Assembly (NCBI RefSeq): GCF_900106525.1 | Contig: NZ_FNOG01000010.1 | Coordinates: forward strand, 41,424-105,423 | Source: Lysobacter enzymogenes | Lineage (GTDB): Bacteria > Pseudomonadota > Gammaproteobacteria > Xanthomonadales > Xanthomonadaceae | Length of the DNA stretch: 64,000 bases | Reading direction: 5' to 3' | Part shown: positions 48,001 to 55,241 of the stretch, one piece after another | Numbering within the stretch: the first letter of the stretch is position 1 | How the letters are laid out: every line of letters starts with the position of its first letter | The notes under the pieces: generated by a model | Seen by the model: only the letters and a program-made list of their open reading frames with translations | What the model was told of the DNA's origin: nothing | Database searches by the model: none | Translations under genes and position numbers: made by a program

Positions 48001-48379
48001 GTTCCGCGGCGACCAGCCGCTGCGCATGAACGGCCTGCTGTTCCGCCGCGGCCTCGGCGTCGGCGCCAACAGCCGCATCGATCTGCGCCTGCAAGGGCTG
48101 TGGCGTCTGCTGCGCGCGGACCTGGGCATCGACGATGCCTGCCGCGCCGCTGGCGGCCTGCAGTTCCAGGTCTGGGGCGACGGCCGTTTGCTCTACGACA
48201 GCGGACTGGTCAAGGCGCCCGGCGTGGTCAAGCCGGAACTCGACATCCGCGGCCTGTCGTCGCTGAGCCTGCGCACGCTCGGCGCGCAGGGCAGCCAACC
48301 CGCCCAGGTCTGCGCCAACTGGGCCAATGCCGCGCTGATCGGCCAGGAGGGCGATACCGCCAGCATCCTCGCGCCATGA
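45011..48379 (+). CDS. GH31-type glycosidase with CBM32-like and NPCBM-like domains, probable alpha-N-acetylgalactosaminidase
   Basis: The 1,122-residue product has a signal peptide (SLPAAA/EP) and an N-terminal beta-sandwich (about 25-250). The GH31 (beta/alpha)8 barrel follows (about 255-600), with Asp377 in KLDVAW as likely nucleophile and Asp428 in AWTGDQSASW as likely acid/base. Beta domains come next, then a discoidin-like module (about 805-930, NAFDDDPNTWFRS) and an NPCBM-like end (GLGVGANSRIDLRL). The usual GH31 DMNE is absent; the LDVAW variant recalls subfamily 18, which includes alpha-N-acetylgalactosaminidases. The location opposite agaS supports that. I chose GTG 45011 for the signal peptide; TTG 44960 is also open. 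Substrate is an inference. Confidence 0.82.
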   Translation: MEFRVRRPRLSIAILSGAIFAALCASSLPAAAEPVGNLRAVRAGAGATPSWELSTDTGSALRIEVLADDIVRVQAGRGGKLSGAGDKAAPIVLPQAAGKVEAVLEEDAAEVRVRTAALVLHVQRQPLKLRLERIDGERRTHLWQELQPLDLDQAQSVQVLSSQADEAFYGGGQQNGRYQFKGRELEVSYSGGWEEGDRPSPAPMLLSSRGWGMLRNTWSDGSYDLRQNDQATLLHREDRFDAYYFVGELPRLLERYTRLTGRPVLLPRWALSYGDADCYNDGDNVKKPGTVPEGWHDGPTGTTPDVVESVARQYREHDMPGGWILPNDGYGCGYKQLPETVKGLAKYGFRTGLWTENGVDKIAWEVGTAGSRVQKLDVAWTGKGYQFAMDANQSAFNGILNNSDSRPFLWTVMGWAGIQRYAVAWTGDQSASWDYIRWHVPTLVGSGLSGMAYATGDVDAIFGGSAETYTRDLQWKAFTPVLMGMSGWSSNARKHPWWFDEPYRSINRDYLKLKMRLTPYMYGLVHEAAQTGAPPVRGLMWDYPDDPHARDEAYKYQFLLGRDLLVAPVYRSQAASRGWRRGIHLPAGRWIDYWDGRSVQAGAAGRELDRPVELATLPVFVRAGAIVPMHPAMLYDGEKPLDEISFDLYPQGESQYSLYEDDGNTRRFEQGESSTQQLRMSAPATGSGPTTVSIGAVQGQYQGQLPQRRYTLRVLSRQAPRAVSLDGRALPKLADAAALQAATEGWYFDPAERKGTLHVRTAAADIRKPLQFALDIPVAAAAADDAYPAAPALGRALPADSLLVVNRPAEEPGHALENAFDDDPNTWFRSVRNQAVRTGAHEWTVGFGERKLIDGIELAPRNDKNWKHGQVRDYEVYLGDSNGEWGEPVARGRLQLKQEMQRIDFPAHAGRLLRFRVLSVQNPDGDGASASDPMVTAAQAGAARAVDALQPRDVGPIALSSFHILEHQQAERPAQQRYLSELPLPAAAAAQVRADRAFRGDQPLRMNGLLFRRGLGVGANSRIDLRLQGLWRLLRADLGIDDACRAAGGLQFQVWGDGRLLYDSGLVKAPGVVKPELDIRGLSSLSLRTLGAQGSQPAQVCANWANAALIGQEGDTASILAP

Positions 48380-48507
48380 CGCTCCCCGCCACGTAACGAC
48401 GCTCCTCCCCCGCCCACTTCCGACTGCGGCCGACCGGCCGCGGCCCGGGATCGCTGTTGCCCTTCGTCCGCCATCCGCGCCGCAGATCCTGCCAGGAGAG
48501 TTCCGAA

Positions 48508-51500
48508 ATGTCGCCCGCAAGCCGCCGCCCGCGCTGTCAACCCGCCCATCGCCAACCCCGCTTCCCCGTCGCTCCGCTGTCGATGGCGCTCGCCGCCGCG
48601 CTGCTGGGTCATGCGTCTTTCGCCGCCGCGCAGGACGCGCCGGACGAGAAGGCCAAGGACAAGACCACCGAGCTGTCGCGGATCCAGGTCACCGGCTCCA
48701 ACATCCGCCGCCTCGACGTGGAAACCGCCTCGCCGGTGCAGGTGATCAGCAAGCAGGACATCGAGAACATGGGCGCGCGCACCTTGCTGCAGGTGCTCGA
48801 CAACCTGCCGGCGGCGCGCCCGGCGCAGCAGGATTCGCGCTCGCTGTTCACCGGCTCCGACGGCGCCTCGCAGGCCAACCTGCGCGGCCTCGGCGCGCAG
48901 GCCACCTTGGTCCTGCTCAACGGCCGACGCCTGTCGTACTACGGCGCGCCGGCGGGTTTCCAGACCCAGTTCGTCAACATCGACTCGATCCCCGCCGCGG
49001 CGATCGAGCGCATGGAAGTGCTGACCGACGGCGCCTCGGCGGTGTACGGCACCGACGCGATGGCCGGTGTGATCAACGTCATCACCAAGCGCAACTACCA
49101 GGGCGTCGAAGTCACCGCGACCACCGACAGCTCCTCGCGCATCGATTCCTACGGCGAGCACCAGGCCAGCATCACCGCCGGCTTCGGCGATCTCGACCGC
49201 GACCGCTACAACGTCTACGGCTCGTTCAACTTCTATCGCCGCGACGCGATCCCGCTGAGCGATTTCTACGACAAGCGGCCGAACCAGTACTACATCAACA
49301 ATCCCAACTATCTGAAGAATCTGCGCCTGGGCACCGGCAGCAAGCCGGGCGAGTTCAACCCCGGCACCTACTTCGCCTTCGATCCGCGCACCGGCGCGCG
49401 CCGGCAGGAAGCCGCGCCGGGCTGCAACAACGTGCTGACCGGCGAGGCCGCCGGCCCGCGTTGCATCTGGCAGACCTGGATGAACAACGAGATCGACGCC
49501 GGCGCGCAGACCGAGCGCATGACCGGCTACGTCAACGCCCACTTCCTGATCGGCGAGAGCACCGAAGCCTTCGCCGAACTGACCTATACCGACATCGACC
49601 TGCGCGCCAACGGCGGCACCCCGCGCGCGTTCAGCACCACCACCGGCAACCCGACCAGCTGGTTCTCGCGCGACACCGGCGCCACGGTCAACCAGTTCCT
49701 GTATCCGTTCCTCGGCCCGAACAACGAGTACAACCGCGCCAGCCCCGAGCTCAAGGCGATGATGGGCGGCGTGGTCGGCCTGCAATACCTGCTGCAGGAC
49801 GCGGGCAAGAACTACTTCGGCCAGCGCAACACCGACCAGAGCTATCGCGCCGTCGGCGGCCTGCGCGGCAACTTCGGCGACTGGAACTGGGAAACCGCGT
49901 TCGCCACCGCCGGCAGCCACTCGATCACCTACCAGACGATCAACGTCAACCTCGACGGCTTCCGCAAGGCGTTCGGCCCGTTCACCGTCGATCCGGGCAC
50001 CGGCCGGGTCATCATCTCCGACCATCCGGCGTACAAGTTCGGCGAGATCAGCGAGGCCAACGCGGCGCTGCTGCGCGAGGCGTATCCGACCTTCGACATC
50101 CAGTCCTGGACCCGCCTGCACACCCTCGACGGCAAGATCGAAGGCCCGCTGGCGCAGCTGCCGGCCGGCGAGATGCGCGCCGCGTTCGGCTTCAACATCA
50201 GCCGCGAGACCTTCTACACCCCGGGCAACGAGGACGCTGCGCGCGGCCTGATCACCCAGCAGGGCGGCTCGTGGTTCGACGGCAAGCGCAACACCTACGC
50301 GCTGTTCGCCGAAACCGTCGCGCCGATCACCGAAAAGCTCGAGCTCGACGCCGCGCTGCGCGTGGACAAGTACCCGAACTTCAGCGCCAACGTCGCGCCG
50401 AAGATCGGCCTGAAGTACCAGGTGCTGCCGAACCTGCTGCTGCGCGGCACCTACTCGGAAGGCTTCCGCGCGCCGAGCCTGGCCGAGGCCGGTACCGGCG
50501 GCGTGTTCGCCCAGCTCGGCGGCTTCCGCGACGAACAGCGCTGCAGCGAGACCAACGCCATCGCCAACCTGCTGCGCCAGTCGCGCCGCGCCGGCGACGT
50601 CGACCTGGGCAATTCGTTGCTCAACGTCGACTGCAGCCGCACCGTCGCGCGCATGACCCAGCCCAACCAGGATCTGAAGCCGGAGAAGGCCAAGATCGCC
50701 ACGCTCGGCTTCGTGTTCGAGCCGCTGGACTGGCTGTCGGTGTCGGCCGACTACTGGTTCGTCTACCGCCGTAACGAAATCGCCGCGCCGGATTTCAGCA
50801 AGATCCAGGACATCTCCGAGCTGGTTCGCTCGCCGATCACCGACTCCGACCGCGCCGCGGTCGCGGCGCTGGCGGCGATGTGCGCCGATCCGGCCAGCGG
50901 CGTGGTCTGCCCGGGCACGCTGCCGGGCTACACCGTCGGCAACGTCGCCAGCGTGGTCGGCCAGTACAAGAACCGCGGCCGCACCCTGATCGACGGCTTC
51001 GACATCGACGCGCGCAGCCGCTTCTCGCTGGGCGAGTGGGGCAGCCTCAACGTCGGCCTGGCCGCGACCATCGCCGGCCGCAACCGCTCCTACCTCGACG
51101 ACGAAAGCGGCTGGTTCTACGGCGACACCGTCGGCTACTACAACAACCCGCGCCTGCGCGCGACGATCAACGCCGACTGGAACTACCAGAAGTTCACCAC
51201 CAGCGTCTTCGTCAACTACGTCGGCGGCACCAAGTGGGCGCGCGAACGCATCGACGAGGTCGACAACAACGAGCAGACCTGCACCGCCGGCTACCTGCCG
51301 GTGCCCAAGCCGCAATGCGACGGCGCACCGTCGTGGTGGACCGCCAACCTCAGCCTGAACTGGCGCCCGACCGACAAGCTCAACGTCGGGGTGACGGTCA
51401 AGAACCTGTTCGATCGTTTGCCGTTCTACGATCCGAACAGCTTCCTCGGCGACTCTCCGGATTACGCGAGCATTTTTGGGCGTAGCTATAGCTTTACGGT

Positions 51501-51516
51501 CGGGTACAAGTTCTGA
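48508..51516 (+). CDS. TonB-dependent receptor of the GalNAc locus
   Basis: This 1,002-residue outer-membrane receptor has a signal peptide after an unusually long basic N-region (core SMALAAALLGHASFAAA) and a TonB-box-like ELSRIQVTG. The plug reads ASPVQVISKQDIENMGARTLLQVLDNLPAARP, ANLRGLGAQATLVLLNGRRLSYYG and DGASAVYGTDAMAGVINVIT. The barrel ends with FTVGYKF. It belongs to a different receptor subfamily from the one at 29.8 kb, with longer loops and paired cysteines in the second half. AGGAG precedes the ATG at 48508. It follows the GH31 gene by 128 bases, so GalNAc-containing glycans are the expected cargo. Confidence 0.92.
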   Translation: MSPASRRPRCQPAHRQPRFPVAPLSMALAAALLGHASFAAAQDAPDEKAKDKTTELSRIQVTGSNIRRLDVETASPVQVISKQDIENMGARTLLQVLDNLPAARPAQQDSRSLFTGSDGASQANLRGLGAQATLVLLNGRRLSYYGAPAGFQTQFVNIDSIPAAAIERMEVLTDGASAVYGTDAMAGVINVITKRNYQGVEVTATTDSSSRIDSYGEHQASITAGFGDLDRDRYNVYGSFNFYRRDAIPLSDFYDKRPNQYYINNPNYLKNLRLGTGSKPGEFNPGTYFAFDPRTGARRQEAAPGCNNVLTGEAAGPRCIWQTWMNNEIDAGAQTERMTGYVNAHFLIGESTEAFAELTYTDIDLRANGGTPRAFSTTTGNPTSWFSRDTGATVNQFLYPFLGPNNEYNRASPELKAMMGGVVGLQYLLQDAGKNYFGQRNTDQSYRAVGGLRGNFGDWNWETAFATAGSHSITYQTINVNLDGFRKAFGPFTVDPGTGRVIISDHPAYKFGEISEANAALLREAYPTFDIQSWTRLHTLDGKIEGPLAQLPAGEMRAAFGFNISRETFYTPGNEDAARGLITQQGGSWFDGKRNTYALFAETVAPITEKLELDAALRVDKYPNFSANVAPKIGLKYQVLPNLLLRGTYSEGFRAPSLAEAGTGGVFAQLGGFRDEQRCSETNAIANLLRQSRRAGDVDLGNSLLNVDCSRTVARMTQPNQDLKPEKAKIATLGFVFEPLDWLSVSADYWFVYRRNEIAAPDFSKIQDISELVRSPITDSDRAAVAALAAMCADPASGVVCPGTLPGYTVGNVASVVGQYKNRGRTLIDGFDIDARSRFSLGEWGSLNVGLAATIAGRNRSYLDDESGWFYGDTVGYYNNPRLRATINADWNYQKFTTSVFVNYVGGTKWARERIDEVDNNEQTCTAGYLPVPKPQCDGAPSWWTANLSLNWRPTDKLNVGVTVKNLFDRLPFYDPNSFLGDSPDYASIFGRSYSFTVGYKF

Positions 51517-51525
51517 TCCAGGCGG

Positions 51526-51548
51526 CCGCGCCGGCGTTGCCGGCGCGG
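51526..51548 (+). terminator. GC-rich terminator-like hairpin after the receptor gene
   Basis: CCGCGCCGGC (51526-51535), loop GTT, and GCCGGCGCGG (51539-51548) form a perfect 10-bp stem beginning nine bases after the stop. No T-run follows, so termination may be weak or protein-assisted. Confidence 0.5.
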
Positions 51549-51610
51549 GGTCGTGTACAGGCCCCGCAGCCGACGGGTTCGGATGCCCGCATCCGCCGAC
51601 CGTGCAGCGC

Positions 51611-52486
51611 TTAGGTTCGAAGGAACTCCATTTCCAGGAATTCGCTCATGCGGCGGGCGAACATCGCCGCGCTGTAGCGACTGCCCGTTTGGCCTTTACC
51701 GCTGCCCATCGCATGGATGCAGATCCCGTCGCCGTTTGCGTCGGTCCAGAGCATTCCGCTGTCGCCGCGAAACGTGCCGGCGCCATCGACGGCGATCAAC
51801 GCATCCACGTAGCATCCGTAGGCCTCGACCGCGACCAAATCGATGGTCCCGCGGATCGTCCCGTGCGCCGACACGCCTGTCACCCGCATTCCGACGCTAG
51901 GAGCGCGAAGCTTCATCGGTCGCGCGCCGTCCACCAGCTTGAACGCGTGTTTGTCCTGGATCTGAAAGACCCCGATGTCGGAAAATCCGTAGTCTTCGAT
52001 CGAGCCGGAGCCAGGGCTGACGAAGCGAAAGCCGCTTTGGCCGACCACCGCATAGGCGTTCTTGGCGTAGTCGTAGACCGAGATGGGGATTTCCCCCAGA
52101 TCCGACGACTCGCCCTCCAGGCAGTGGGCGCAGGTGATCCCGTACGCGGTGCCGTCGATGTTCGCGAACGCCGAAACGATCCCTTGATGGTAGCCGTCGC
52201 TGCAGAAAGCGGCCTGCTTGTGCAGCCGCGACATCTGTAGGACATCGGTGCGGATCGTGCGGCCGTCGAGCTTCACGAACGAGGGGATGCGTTCTTGTCG
52301 TGTCAGTTTCGAGATCGGTTTTTTCGCATCGACGATGACGACCAATGCCGGTTCGCGCGTCAGCGCGCCATCGGTGCGCTTCAAGCCAAGTCCGGTTCCC
52401 TTGACGTGCGGTTTCCGCTGCAGTGTCGTCCGGCGCGCATCGCGCGCCGTGCCCAGGCGGCGGATCACGGTGCCGTGTGCCTTCAT
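51611..52486 (-). CDS. Trypsin-fold serine protease-like protein without signal peptide
   Basis: This 291-residue protein carries a recognisable chymotrypsin-fold triad: His121 in GITCAHCL, Asp170 in GFSDIGVFQI and Ser243 in TFRGDSGML. The N-terminal 90 residues are basic and not part of the fold (VKGTGLGLKRTDG, ALVVIVDAKK), recalling proteins that handle a conserved nascent substrate. No signal peptide or membrane segment is seen, so it would be cytoplasmic unless delivered by another route. The start overlaps the stop of the lipoprotein gene by four bases (ATGA), so the two are translated together. The substrate is unknown. Confidence 0.65.
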   Translation of the reverse strand: MKAHGTVIRRLGTARDARRTTLQRKPHVKGTGLGLKRTDGALTREPALVVIVDAKKPISKLTRQERIPSFVKLDGRTIRTDVLQMSRLHKQAAFCSDGYHQGIVSAFANIDGTAYGITCAHCLEGESSDLGEIPISVYDYAKNAYAVVGQSGFRFVSPGSGSIEDYGFSDIGVFQIQDKHAFKLVDGARPMKLRAPSVGMRVTGVSAHGTIRGTIDLVAVEAYGCYVDALIAVDGAGTFRGDSGMLWTDANGDGICIHAMGSGKGQTGSRYSAAMFARRMSEFLEMEFLRT

Positions 52487-53346
52487 TTCGCGGCCTTCGG
52501 GAAATCCACTTCCCGCAGGACGGTTATGCCGTCGACCGTCGCGATCTCATAGAGGCTGAAGGTCTGCGGCGGCGTTTCGGCCGGCTTGAGCTTTTTGGCC
52601 GCGCCGGCGACTTCCGCCGAGACCGAGGCGACCTGTCCCCAGAATTTCTTGCCGGGCTCGCTGGCGTTTTGGGTATCGCTGGGTTTGACGCCGGAAAGCG
52701 ACTTCTGGGTCGATTCTACGCCTTTGGCGATGTCGGCTACTTTTGCGCCAGCGCCGGGCTGCTGCAAGGATGTCGCGTGTTTGTCCAGGGCTTTGGCGAT
52801 CTGGCCCAACGTGGCTTTCTGGTTCTTAGTGACCACCGATGCGTATGCGTCGTCGTCGAGAAGACCGCTCAAAGTAGTCGATGCCGCCGCCAGCGTATCG
52901 GCCGCCTCCTTGAGCTCCGCATCGGTCGCTTCCTTGCGCAGCATTACCGACGCCTCCGCGCGGGTCTTGGCGGCGGTGGCGAGACTCCCCGGGACACCGG
53001 CGAGTGAGGTGATCAGTTCGGTGATCTTGGGATCGGTCTGCTGACCGACCGTGGTGAGGATGCCGTTGGAGAATGCGAGATCGAGCTTCGACGAACCCAG
53101 CCCGGCCACGGTGCGCGCGTAGTACGGCTGGCTCAGATCCGGCAGATACACGACCTCGACACTGACCGGAGCTGCCTGAGCCCCAGTGCGCGCCACCAGA
53201 ATGTAGGGCTTGGGCGCATAGAATTTGATGCCGACTTCGTTTCTCGATGCTCCAGTACCGTCGTAGACGGAAATATGCCCGCACGCTGCGACCAGCAAGA
53301 GCGCGGCAAGGGCCGATGCGTGCGCAAACATCCTTTGTATTTTCAT
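52483..53346 (-). CDS. Putative lipoprotein of unknown function
   Basis: This 287-residue protein has a lipobox LLVAAC with the modified cysteine at residue 22. The mature part begins with a beta-rich domain (GIKFYAPKPYILVART, VSVEVVYLPD). A helical region of about 130 residues follows, rich in Ala, Thr and Lys (ATAAKTRAEASVMLRKEA, TLGQIAKALDKHA), possibly coiled coil. It ends with a beta segment (FSLYEIATVDGITVLREVDF). I recognise no family. It is the first gene of a two-gene unit with the trypsin-like protein. The AT-rich patch near 53474-53491 could hold its promoter. Confidence 0.7.
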   Translation of the reverse strand: MKIQRMFAHASALAALLLVAACGHISVYDGTGASRNEVGIKFYAPKPYILVARTGAQAAPVSVEVVYLPDLSQPYYARTVAGLGSSKLDLAFSNGILTTVGQQTDPKITELITSLAGVPGSLATAAKTRAEASVMLRKEATDAELKEAADTLAAASTTLSGLLDDDAYASVVTKNQKATLGQIAKALDKHATSLQQPGAGAKVADIAKGVESTQKSLSGVKPSDTQNASEPGKKFWGQVASVSAEVAGAAKKLKPAETPPQTFSLYEIATVDGITVLREVDFPKAAK

Positions 53347-53520
53347 GGCTGTTTCCCCCGTTGGTACTTGCTCACTACGCCGTACACAAGAGGAAGCGGC
53401 CAGATTGAAGGGGCCGGATTGTGTATCTCACCGACAGACGCGCCGTGCTCCGCCAATCTGCATGTTTCGGCATTTTTAGTATGTATAAACTGCGGCTTTG
53501 GCTTGGCAGTTCGTTATGAA

Positions 53521-53545
53521 CGATGCCGGTGGCGCGCCGGCATCG
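53521..53545 (-). terminator. Terminator-like hairpin at the end of the baseplate operon
   Basis: CGATGCCGG and CCGGCATCG pair over nine bases with a seven-base loop, 72 bases past the DUF6519 stop on the minus strand. Only a short T-containing stretch follows. It separates the injection-system operon from the lipoprotein unit. Confidence 0.45.
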
Positions 53546-53616
53546 TCGCTTGCCGGCGCGTCATCTCGCGTCGCGTGTCGCGGAGCGCTCGGCCCAGCGC
53601 CCGATGCCGAATGCGC

Positions 53617-55224
53617 TCAGCCATCTTTTCGCTTGGTCGTGCTCTTTGCGGCTTTGGTGACTGAGGTGTTGGTTTCCTGAGCCTTGGCCACCGCCGCCAC
53701 CGCCGCCGGCGCCGCCGTATCGGCCACTGGCTTGACCGGCGCACGCACCGCGTCCTCGCGCACCCGCCCCTGCAGCAGCCCGCAGGTGCTGGTCGGATGC
53801 ACCAAACAGCGGCACGGCGTTTCCGCGCTCGGGTTGCCGTCGGAGTTGGGGCCGACGAAGCCCAGCGGGGCGTATTGCGCATCGGCGGCGCGCGGCGGTT
53901 GGTAGACGGGCTGGCCGGCGGCGTCTTGCGGCCAGTCGATGCGGCCGGTGGTGCGCGCCGGGATCAGCCAGTAATCGCCGCTGCGGTAATCGCCGTCGGC
54001 GGCGAAGCGCACTTGCACGCCGTCTTCCAGGTCGATCCATTCGTAGTCGCCGTTGTTGTCGGTCACCGGCACCGCGCCGTCGCGCAGGCGGATGTCGCCG
54101 TTGGCGCTCTGGTCCCAGCGCCGCACCTTGGTGCCGGGGCCGGCGAGGCGGTCTTGTTCGGCGGTCAGGATCAGCACATTGCCCTCGACGCTGGCGATGC
54201 GGCACAGCGAGCCGGATTGGCCGAGCAGGTCGTCGTCTTCGTCGCTGAGCTCGATCCACTGCGCGTCGCGGAAATCGCGCGGGTTGGCCACTTCCAGGCG
54301 GCTGCCGCCGCCGCCGATCCAGCGGGTGAGCACGCTGCCGTTGTCGCGCGACCATTTGAACGTGGCGACGGCGCCGTCTTCGTTGCCGCGGTGGATCTCG
54401 ACCCGATACAGCTGGTTCTCGGCGCCGCGGTATTCCGCATCGGGGCTGACGATGCACGGGTCGTCCAGGCGTTCGGGCGGTTGCAGCCGCGCGGCCAGGC
54501 TCGGCGCGTCGCGCTCGAACAGCGCCAGCGGCGCCGCGCAGCCCTGGCGGTAGTCTTCGCTCAACTGGGAGATGCGCTCGTGCAGATCGTCCAGGCGCTG
54601 CTGCAGGCGCGCTTGTTCGGCGGCGTCCTGAGTCGTGCCGAGGCGCTGCTTGGTCGCCTCATAACGCTCCTTCAGCGCGCTTTCGATTTCCTCCAGCGCC
54701 AGCGCGCGCACCTGCCACACCACTTGCGCGCGGCTGCAGGTGTCCGGCCCGCCCAGCGCGACCTCGCGCAGCGACGGCCATTCCACGCTGGTGATATGGC
54801 GCTCCCACACTTTCAGGTAGACCCAGAAGCGGGCGTCGTCGTCGCGGCTGGAGGATTCCAGCCAGCGCCGCAGCGGATCGCCGGAGCCGGTGTCTTTACC
54901 TTGCGGCTGCGGGCGGAAGTGCGGCTGGTCGATGTAGTCGCAGCCTTCGCTTTCGCACAGGATGCCCTGCACGTAATAGCGGCCGGCGCCGATGGCCAGG
55001 CTCAGCGCGCCGTCCTCGCCTTGCAGTTGCAGGTCGAACCCGGCGTTGTCGACCGGCGCGGCGTAGGGGCCGAACAGATCGCGCGCGAGCGTGCGCAGGT
55101 AGTGCAGCAAGATCGCGCTCTGCTCGTTGGGATCCGCGTCCAGGGTGACCCGGCCCTGTTGCAGCAGCACCTGGCTGAAATGGTTGCGGGGGTCGAAGCT
55201 CACCCGCGAGAAGTCGCCTTTCAT
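53617..55224 (-). CDS. DUF6519 protein of a contractile injection / tail-like cluster
   Basis: The 535-residue protein opens with MKGDFSRVSFDPRNHFSQVL and GRVTLDADPNEQ, the hallmark of DUF6519 proteins found beside baseplate genes of phage-tail-like systems. A coiled-coil-prone segment lies near residues 180-225, a beta-rich body follows, then a Cys cluster (TPCRCLVHPTSTCG, about 470-484). The tail of about 50 residues is Ala/Lys/Thr-rich and low in complexity. Its exact role is not established; a structural part or adaptor for cargo is an inference. AAGGA precedes the ATG at 55224, 17 bases past the stop of the tail-protein gene. Confidence 0.85.
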   Translation of the reverse strand: MKGDFSRVSFDPRNHFSQVLLQQGRVTLDADPNEQSAILLHYLRTLARDLFGPYAAPVDNAGFDLQLQGEDGALSLAIGAGRYYVQGILCESEGCDYIDQPHFRPQPQGKDTGSGDPLRRWLESSSRDDDARFWVYLKVWERHITSVEWPSLREVALGGPDTCSRAQVVWQVRALALEEIESALKERYEATKQRLGTTQDAAEQARLQQRLDDLHERISQLSEDYRQGCAAPLALFERDAPSLAARLQPPERLDDPCIVSPDAEYRGAENQLYRVEIHRGNEDGAVATFKWSRDNGSVLTRWIGGGGSRLEVANPRDFRDAQWIELSDEDDDLLGQSGSLCRIASVEGNVLILTAEQDRLAGPGTKVRRWDQSANGDIRLRDGAVPVTDNNGDYEWIDLEDGVQVRFAADGDYRSGDYWLIPARTTGRIDWPQDAAGQPVYQPPRAADAQYAPLGFVGPNSDGNPSAETPCRCLVHPTSTCGLLQGRVREDAVRAPVKPVADTAAPAAVAAVAKAQETNTSVTKAAKSTTKRKDG

Positions 55225-55241
55225 GTCTGTGTCCTTTCAGG

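Noticed and set aside
44915-48520. Long antisense frames over the GH31, receptor and baseplate genes.
   Set aside because: Their products are low-complexity Arg/Ala/Val-rich sequence, while the opposite strands encode recognisable families with signal peptides and motifs.
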